From Verrucomicrobiales bacterium (lineage in GTDB: Bacteria > Verrucomicrobiota > Verrucomicrobiia > Verrucomicrobiales > DEV007): DNA of 11,466 bases. The notes under the pieces were generated by a model. It was not told the DNA's origin, searched no databases, and saw nothing but the letters and a program-made list of their open reading frames with translations. Below are positions 7,479 to 11,466 of this stretch, in pieces. Position numbers and translations under genes: made by a program. Within the stretch, counting starts at the first letter, position 1, and each line of letters begins with the position of its first letter. Location of the stretch: NCBI GenBank assembly GCA_022424805.1, contig JAKMGR010000133.1, positions 1 to 11,466 on the forward strand, given 5' to 3'.

Positions 7479-8096
7479 ATGGCAAGAGGACGCCGTGGCC
7501 GCTCCGGGGGGAATCGCTCCGGCGGAAGTCGTCCGCGCGAAGCGCGGGCGAATGTTCACTCCAGTGAGATTCGCAGAGTTGCTCGACTCGATGAGGAGGC
7601 GCTCTGTGATTTTCTGGATAATCCGGGGGAGGAAACTCCCTTTCTCCTTGTGCTCGATGGGGTGCAGGACCCGCATAACTTGGGGGCCTGCATTCGTACT
7701 GCCGAGGGTGCCGGAGTCCATGCCGTCGTGACGCCGCGTCACAAGGCTTCGCCGGTGACCGAGACGGTGGTTCGCATTTCCTGTGGAGGTGCGGAGTTCG
7801 TTCCGGTTGTCTCGGTCGCGAACATGGCGCGCTTTTTGAAACGCATTCGTGAAGAATACGCAATCCGCTGTGTCGGCACAGCCGATGCGACGGATCAGGA
7901 CCTTTACGACGTAGACTTGACCGGACCGCTTGCTGTTGTACTCGGAGCCGAAGGCGAGGGGATGCGCCGCCTCACCATGGAAAACTGCGACGAGCTTGTC
8001 CGCATTCCCATGTCAGGCGAAGTGGAATGTCTCAATGTTTCCAACGCAGCAGCAGTTTGTCTGTTCGAAGGGGTTCGACAGCGCATTTTTGGATAG
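7479..8096 (+). CDS. rlmB: RlmB-type 23S rRNA 2'-O-methyltransferase, short form (SpoU/TrmH family)
   Basis: This cytoplasmic S-adenosylmethionine-dependent enzyme probably methylates the 2'-O of a guanosine in 23S rRNA (G2251 in E. coli). Its 205 residues carry all three SpoU motifs: LDGVQDPHNLGACIRTAEGAG (59-79, with N67 and R73), VLGAEGEGM (154-162) and IPMSGEVECLNVSNAA (176-191, with N186). GAEGEGMRRLT(x2)NCDEL is nearly identical to E. coli RlmB. The family is usually about 245 residues with an N-terminal L30e-like RNA-binding domain. Here that domain is missing and replaced by about 25 residues rich in Gly, Arg and Ser. A longer start is impossible: the in-frame TAA of the preceding gene lies at 7455-7457. 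Another 2'-O-methyltransferase target cannot be excluded, because the lost domain helps recognise the substrate in E. coli RlmB. Confidence 0.85.
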   Translation: MARGRRGRSGGNRSGGSRPREARANVHSSEIRRVARLDEEALCDFLDNPGEETPFLLVLDGVQDPHNLGACIRTAEGAGVHAVVTPRHKASPVTETVVRISCGGAEFVPVVSVANMARFLKRIREEYAIRCVGTADATDQDLYDVDLTGPLAVVLGAEGEGMRRLTMENCDELVRIPMSGEVECLNVSNAAAVCLFEGVRQRIFG

Positions 8097-8213
8097 CGGA
8101 TATCCCTCGATCCGACCCTGTTTGGTCGATCGCCTGCCCCTGTTAGGTTCAACACTTAACCCCGGTTCGTTTTTTGCGGCTTCAGCAAAGAGGGGGTTGG
8201 TCTCACTTTCCCC

Positions 8214-8240
8214 TTGCGGATAGGGTGGTGCGGTTATCTT
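8214..8240 (+). promoter_or_regulatory. Possible glyS promoter
   Basis: TTGCGG (8214-8219) and TATCTT (8235-8240) resemble sigma70 -35 and -10 hexamers and sit 27 bases before the glyS ATG. The 15-base spacer is short, so this is a tentative call. The 170-bp gap (8097-8266) otherwise shows only weak stem-loops. Confidence 0.25.
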
Positions 8241-8266
8241 GTGCCCCTTTTTAAACAGCCGAGCTC

Positions 8267-9850
8267 ATGAGCGATAAATCATCCGAAAAAGATCAGGTCC
8301 TGATGGAAAAGATCGTCAGTCTCTGCAAGAGACGCGGTTTCATCTTCCAATCGGCAGAGATTTATGGCGGCGCCAACGGATGTTGGGACTACGGTCCTCT
8401 CGGGGCAGAGCTTAAGCGGAATCTGAAGGATTACTGGTGGCGGAAGAACGTTCAGGAGCGTGAGGATATTCTCGGTCTCGATGGATCAATTCTTACTTTG
8501 GAATCTGTTCTCGAAGCTTCGGGACACCTTGGTGGGTTTTCCGACCCCATGTGCGATTGTCTTCTGACAAAAGCGCGTCTCCGGGCTGACGAAATCGATC
8601 CACAGTCGGGAACGGCCTATCACTACACAGGGGCTTCTCATGAAGAATCGGGATGGTCGGTTGATCGTGCGTACTCCGTTCTGCTTTCGGAAAATCAGGA
8701 CGAAAACAAGGCTCGCAAGACAGCCCGCCTCTACTACTCGCAGTTTCTCAGCGACAAGCAAATTTCCCCCAAGAAACTCGAACTGGCTGGAGAATCGACC
8801 GAGGAAGTTACGGACTCAACGAGCTACAATCCGGAGAACGGATCGCTGCTAACGGCGGCCCGCGAATTCAACCTCATGTTCAAAACGAAGATGGGAGCCT
8901 CGGCGGATGAAAGCGATCCGAAGGGCACCGCCTACCTGCGTCCGGAAACAGCGCAGACGATTTTTGTTCAGTTCAAAAACGTCGTCGACTCGAACCGAGT
9001 GAAGCTCCCGTTTGGAATTGCCCAGATCGGAAAATCTTTCCGCAACGAGATCAATCCTCGCAACTACACCTTCCGCTCGCGCGAGTTCGAGCAGATGGAG
9101 ATCGAGTATTTCTGCCGCGAAGAAGATGGTATGCGCCTCACCGATGAGTGGCTGGAGACACGCCTGTCTTTCTACGAAGAAATCGGTATCCCGCGTGAGC
9201 ATCTTCACGTTCTCGACGTGCCTGACGGCGAGCGCGCTCACTACTCGAAGAGGACCTACGACATCGAATATGAGTTTCCTTTTGGAATCCAGGAACTCGA
9301 AGGAGTTGCCTACAGGACGGACTACGACCTCAAGAAGCATCGCGAACACAGCGGAAAGCCGATCGAGTTTTTCGACGACGAAGCCAAGGAGAAACTTCTT
9401 CCCCACGTCGTCGAGCCGAGTGCCGGATGCGACCGGACGATTCTCGCGCTCATCTGCGAAGCCTACGACGAAGAGACTATTACCGATGACAAGGGCAAGG
9501 AAGAAACCCGCATCGTGATGCGCTTCTCACCACGCATGGCTCCGATCAAGGTGGCGGTTCTGCCGCTTCTCAAGAACAAGCCAGAGCTCGTCGCAAAAGC
9601 CCGCGAGGTGCAGTCAATGCTGACGCCTTTCATGAACGTCTTCTACGACGAGACCGCCGCAATTGGGCGTCGTTACCGTCGTCAGGATGAAGTGGGAACT
9701 CCTTTCTGCGTCACGATTGACTTCGAGACTCTCGGAGAAAATGGCGACGAAGATAAGGATACTGTTACGATCCGCGAGCGCGACTCAATGGAGCAGCGGC
9801 GCATTCCGATTTCCGAGCTTCGCGAGTATCTGCTTGATGCGATTGTGTGA
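8267..9850 (+). CDS. glyS: Glycyl-tRNA synthetase, single-chain alpha2 type
   Basis: This cytoplasmic class II aminoacyl-tRNA synthetase charges tRNA-Gly with glycine. It is the single-chain dimeric type found in archaea, eukaryotes and many bacteria, not the alpha2beta2 GlyQ/GlyS of E. coli. The N-terminal part has GFIFQSAEIYGG and CWDYGPLGAELKRNLKDYWW, the diagnostic glycine-type motif 1 region. Motif 2 is FRNEINPRNYTFRSREFEQME, with R259 and E261 as ATP-binding positions. Motif 3 is EPSAGCDRTILAL, with R390. The C-terminal anticodon-binding domain starts near RMAPIKVAVLPL (about 423) and includes GRRYRRQDEVGTPFCVTID. The 527 residues are slightly longer than the Thermus enzyme (about 506) because of the insert between residues of about 105 and 190, where DPMCDCLLTKARLRAD is the conserved part. 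The ATG at 8267 fits the family N-terminus. No domain is missing. Confidence 0.96.
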   Translation: MSDKSSEKDQVLMEKIVSLCKRRGFIFQSAEIYGGANGCWDYGPLGAELKRNLKDYWWRKNVQEREDILGLDGSILTLESVLEASGHLGGFSDPMCDCLLTKARLRADEIDPQSGTAYHYTGASHEESGWSVDRAYSVLLSENQDENKARKTARLYYSQFLSDKQISPKKLELAGESTEEVTDSTSYNPENGSLLTAAREFNLMFKTKMGASADESDPKGTAYLRPETAQTIFVQFKNVVDSNRVKLPFGIAQIGKSFRNEINPRNYTFRSREFEQMEIEYFCREEDGMRLTDEWLETRLSFYEEIGIPREHLHVLDVPDGERAHYSKRTYDIEYEFPFGIQELEGVAYRTDYDLKKHREHSGKPIEFFDDEAKEKLLPHVVEPSAGCDRTILALICEAYDEETITDDKGKEETRIVMRFSPRMAPIKVAVLPLLKNKPELVAKAREVQSMLTPFMNVFYDETAAIGRRYRRQDEVGTPFCVTIDFETLGENGDEDKDTVTIRERDSMEQRRIPISELREYLLDAIV

Positions 9851-9901
9851 GCCGACTGGCTTGGTGGGTAATGGCAATAGGCTGTGTGCTTACCTCCCCG
9901 C

Positions 9902-9922
9902 TCACAATCCGTCACATTGTGA
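9902..9922 (+). terminator. Possible glyS terminator hairpin
   Basis: TCACAAT (9902-9908) and ATTGTGA (9916-9922) are perfect 7-bp arms around a 7-base loop, 51 bases after the glyS stop. There is no T-tract and the stem is AT-rich, so intrinsic termination is uncertain. It could also be a protein-binding palindrome. Confidence 0.35.
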
Positions 9923-9925
9923 TCA

Positions 9926-10029
9926 GGAAACGCGAATAGTCGCGGATGGATTAGAATGAACGCGAATGTTGATTCTGGAATTCGCGTAAATTCCTTCTCA
10001 TTCGTGGAAGCGAAGCGCATTCGCGTTCC
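9926..10029. repeat. Nested inverted-repeat element built on ACGCGAAT/ATTCGCGT
   Basis: The octamer ACGCGAAT occurs at 9930-9937 and 9960-9967, and its complement ATTCGCGT at 9980-9987 and 10019-10026, so the element is a palindrome within a palindrome. The outer arms GGAAACGCGAAT (9926-9937) and ATTCGCGTTCC (10019-10029) match except for one missing T. The inner arms (9954-9967 and 9980-9993) match at 12 of 14 positions around a 12-base centre. Degenerate copies such as ATTCGTGG (10000-10007) lie between. The build resembles the dispersed REP-like intergenic repeats seen in many environmental genomes. It lies in the 317-bp gap 9851-10167, whose remaining parts show no gene. Confidence 0.7.
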
Positions 10030-10167
10030 CCTTTTCTTAGATTACTTCCACCATTTTCTACACTCAACGGTTTCGGCAATTTGCGATCAGTGTTTGCTTG
10101 ATCCTCCCCCCTGCCTTGCCCTCTGACTCGCGTCGATGATGGCGAGATTGAAGAACGCAAGATTACG

Positions 10168-10413
10168 TTGGCAGCGATTCAGGATCTAAAGTTTCACATG
10201 AATTCCGGGAAGATTTCGCTCACGGAGAAAGGCGTAATTTACGAGCTCCACCCTCCCGCAGGCACTCGCGAATCACGCATCGATATTGCAACAAAGCTTC
10301 TCAGTGACCTGCGCCGCGCTTCTCATCTCTCCGTTCAGGTATACCTCAACGACGAGGGCAAGACGATTGTTCAACTCAACACCTGGGTGTTTTACTACGA
10401 GACGAAGAACTGA
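10168..10413 (+). CDS. Hypothetical small protein, unrecognised
   Basis: I do not recognise this 81-residue ORF. It has no signal peptide or membrane segment and reads as a mixed alpha/beta soluble protein: a helix around AAIQDLKFHMNSG, a strand pair around ISLTEKGVIYEL, a charged helix around SRIDIATKLLSDLRRA, then strands LSVQVYL and TIVQLNTWVFYYE. Composition looks coding. The start is uncertain: TTG at 10168 gives 81 residues, ATG at 10198 gives 71. The same frame is open back to 10102 and still looks coding from about 10132 (VDDGEIEERKIT), with no ATG or GTG there, so the 5' end may be decayed or begin at a CTG. Neither start has a Shine-Dalgarno. It is convergent with the trmH gene downstream. 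Confidence 0.5.
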   Translation: MAAIQDLKFHMNSGKISLTEKGVIYELHPPAGTRESRIDIATKLLSDLRRASHLSVQVYLNDEGKTIVQLNTWVFYYETKN

Positions 10414-10455
10414 GAACGGTGGCATTGCTCTTCTCAAACTCGCGCAGAATAGAGC

Positions 10456-10497
10456 GGAGAGGTTTTGCGCGATCCCGCTGCGAGCCGCTACCTCTCC
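10456..10497. terminator. Inverted repeat at the convergent hypothetical/trmH junction
   Basis: GGAGAGGT (10456-10463) and ACCTCTCC (10490-10497) are perfect 8-bp arms around a 26-base GC-rich loop that can fold further. The right arm is made of the last codons of the minus-strand trmH gene and the first base of its TAG stop complement, repeating the arrangement at 1900-1926. There is no long T-tract. A bidirectional transcription end is plausible but unproven. Confidence 0.3.
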
Positions 10498-11147
10498 TCC
10501 CAGAACTTCTCCTCCAACAGATCGTGCCGCTTCACAATCCTTCGATAAAACTCGAGGGTCAGCTCATTCTTTTCCGCTTCCGACAGCCGCCAATCCAATT
10601 CGGACTCGCGGATTCTTTCGGCTAACCGCGACAATGCAATCGCCACGGTCACCGAAATATTATAGCTCTGGGTGAAGCCGTGCATGGGCAGCTTCATGGT
10701 GCTGTCGGCAACTTTGAGAGCGGTTTCGCTCAGGCCTTCTTCCTCGGTTCCAAAGAGAATCGCGACGGGTTTGTCGAGAGGTAGGTTGCATGGCCTATAG
10801 CCATTTTCATTCGGCGTCGTAGCCACGATCTGGTAACCACGTCGCTTCATCGTTTCGAGCGCGGACTCGGTCTGATGATAGCGGTGCAGGGACAGCCACT
10901 TCGACGCACCGAGCGCAATGTCTTCGTTGGCTCGGTATTGGTTTTCGCCTTCCACGATATGGACATCCTGAACGCCGAGGCAGTCGCAGGAGCGGAGACA
11001 GGCAGACGCGTTGTGGGGGCGGTAGATGTTTTCCAGCATGATCGTGACATGCCGCGTCCGTTCCGCGAGAACGGCTGCAATTTTCTCCCGCTTGTTTTCG
11101 GTGACGTAGTCTCCGAGATATTCCCGTAATTCGTCTTCAGCGGTCAT
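10488..11147 (-). CDS. trmH: TrmH-family tRNA (guanosine-18)-2'-O-methyltransferase
   Basis: This cytoplasmic SpoU-family methyltransferase probably makes Gm18 in the D-loop of tRNAs using S-adenosylmethionine. The 219 residues carry the three family motifs: LENIYRPHNASACLRSCDCLGVQDVH (residues 38-63, with N46 and R52), LFGTEEEGLS (131-140) and LPMHGFTQSYNISVTVAIAL (153-172, with N163). MHGFTQSYNISV against the usual GMVQSLNVSV marks it as TrmH-like rather than RlmB-like. The charged C-terminal helix (about 175-219) matches the tRNA-binding tail of TrmH. I chose the ATG at 11147 because the TrmH-like N-terminal helix begins there and GGGA lies just upstream. An ATG at 11189 adds 14 hydrophilic residues and overlaps the upstream gene by 8 bases, so coupling from that start is possible. 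A different substrate, such as another tRNA position, cannot be excluded. Confidence 0.85.
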   Translation of the reverse strand: MTAEDELREYLGDYVTENKREKIAAVLAERTRHVTIMLENIYRPHNASACLRSCDCLGVQDVHIVEGENQYRANEDIALGASKWLSLHRYHQTESALETMKRRGYQIVATTPNENGYRPCNLPLDKPVAILFGTEEEGLSETALKVADSTMKLPMHGFTQSYNISVTVAIALSRLAERIRESELDWRLSEAEKNELTLEFYRRIVKRHDLLEEKFWEER

Positions 11148-11181
11148 TTTTCCCGTTTCGTCATTCCCGCGCTCCGAGCGG

Positions 11182-11466
11182 TCAGGCATCCCAGCGCGGA
11201 CGTTTCACGCCGATGTAGGCGATGAAGAGGCCGAGTGCGACGTGGGCGATGAGAACCAGGAAGCAAAGCCACATCGGGGCAAGGAAGGTATCCGTCACTT
11301 CGTCGATATAGCGGTGGTAGTTGCGTTCCATCCCGTCCATGACTCCCGCCCAACTCCAGTACGCGGAGATGAATGGGCGGGTCAGCCAACCGGCCCATTC
11401 GGGAAGCGCGAGAACGGCCCCGGAAAGCGGTAGCTGAAATCCGACGAGGTAGATGGAAAGCAGGGA
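11182..11466 (-). CDS. Membrane protein C-terminus, ABC-2 transporter permease-like (runs off right edge)
   Basis: The minus strand is open from the right edge to TGA at 11184-11182, giving the last 94 residues of a larger protein. It contains a hydrophobic segment SIYLVGFQLPLSGAVLAL (about 4-21), an amphipathic stretch WAGWLTRPFISAYWSWAG (24-41), a polar segment NYHRYIDEVTDT, a final membrane helix APMWLCFLVLIAHVALGLFI (about 63-82), and the short cytoplasmic end VKRPRWDA. The layout resembles the permease part of ABC-2-type exporters, including ones fused to ATPase or FHA domains, but no ATPase motif is visible in this fragment. The family call is therefore tentative; that it is a real membrane protein C-terminus is much firmer. 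It is upstream of trmH on the same strand and its stop overlaps the alternative trmH ATG. Confidence 0.65.
   Translation of the reverse strand, partial: SLLSIYLVGFQLPLSGAVLALPEWAGWLTRPFISAYWSWAGVMDGMERNYHRYIDEVTDTFLAPMWLCFLVLIAHVALGLFIAYIGVKRPRWDA

Noticed and set aside
7258..7863. 201-codon minus-strand frame opposite the small protein and rlmB
   Set aside because: Spans two genes antisense and is rich in Arg, Pro and His, typical of a high-GC shadow frame.
8142..8175. Terminator after rlmB: a 7-bp stem (8142-8148 / 8154-8160) and six Ts at 8170-8175
   Set aside because: The stem contains a G-T wobble pair and the T-run begins 9 bases after it, too far for a standard intrinsic terminator.
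8849..9406. 185-codon minus-strand frame opposite glyS
   Set aside because: Antisense shadow of the synthetase core; no motif of its own.

Overview
The window looks like a chromosomal stretch of a Gram-negative, polysaccharide-degrading bacterium. Verrucomicrobiota is the best guess and Planctomycetota the alternative. The reasons are moderate GC, few recognisable Shine-Dalgarno sites, a secreted S1 sulfatase next to an HGSNAT-type membrane acyltransferase and a secreted CehA/PHP-type metallohydrolase, and a single-chain glycyl-tRNA synthetase. This assignment is inference from gene content, not from a marker gene search.

Layout, left to right. (1) 1-60, minus: the first 20 codons of a LysR-type regulator run off the left edge, divergent from ilvD (129-1832, plus; dihydroxy-acid dehydratase of branched-chain amino acid synthesis), with a 68-bp AT-rich region between them. 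(2) 1909-7045, minus, transcribed right to left: an HGSNAT-like membrane acyltransferase, an N-sulfoglucosamine-sulfohydrolase-like sulfatase 2 bp downstream, and, after 104 bp, a secreted CehA/McbA-type PHP metallohydrolase. This is the accessory, catabolic-looking part. The first two resemble the enzymes of two consecutive steps of lysosomal heparan sulfate breakdown. (3) 7227-8096, plus: a 76-residue DUF533-like small protein and, 21 bp on, an RlmB-type 23S rRNA 2'-O-methyltransferase lacking the usual N-terminal L30e-like domain. (4) 8267-9850, plus: glycyl-tRNA synthetase. (5) 9851-10167: a 317-bp gap with a hairpin and a nested inverted-repeat element built on ACGCGAAT/ATTCGCGT. (6) 10168-10413, plus: a small unrecognised ORF. 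(7) 10488-11466, minus: a TrmH-type tRNA methyltransferase, preceded by the C-terminus of a membrane protein that looks like an ABC-2 transporter permease and continues past the right edge.

Translation and RNA-modification housekeeping genes dominate the right half. The left-centre three-gene cluster is the only part suggesting a specialised function. I saw no mobile element, CRISPR array, tRNA or rRNA, and no clearly new multi-gene system. The most notable items are the acyltransferase/sulfatase pair, the domain-stripped RlmB, the ACGCGAAT repeat, and stem-loops lying across stop codons at two convergent gene junctions.
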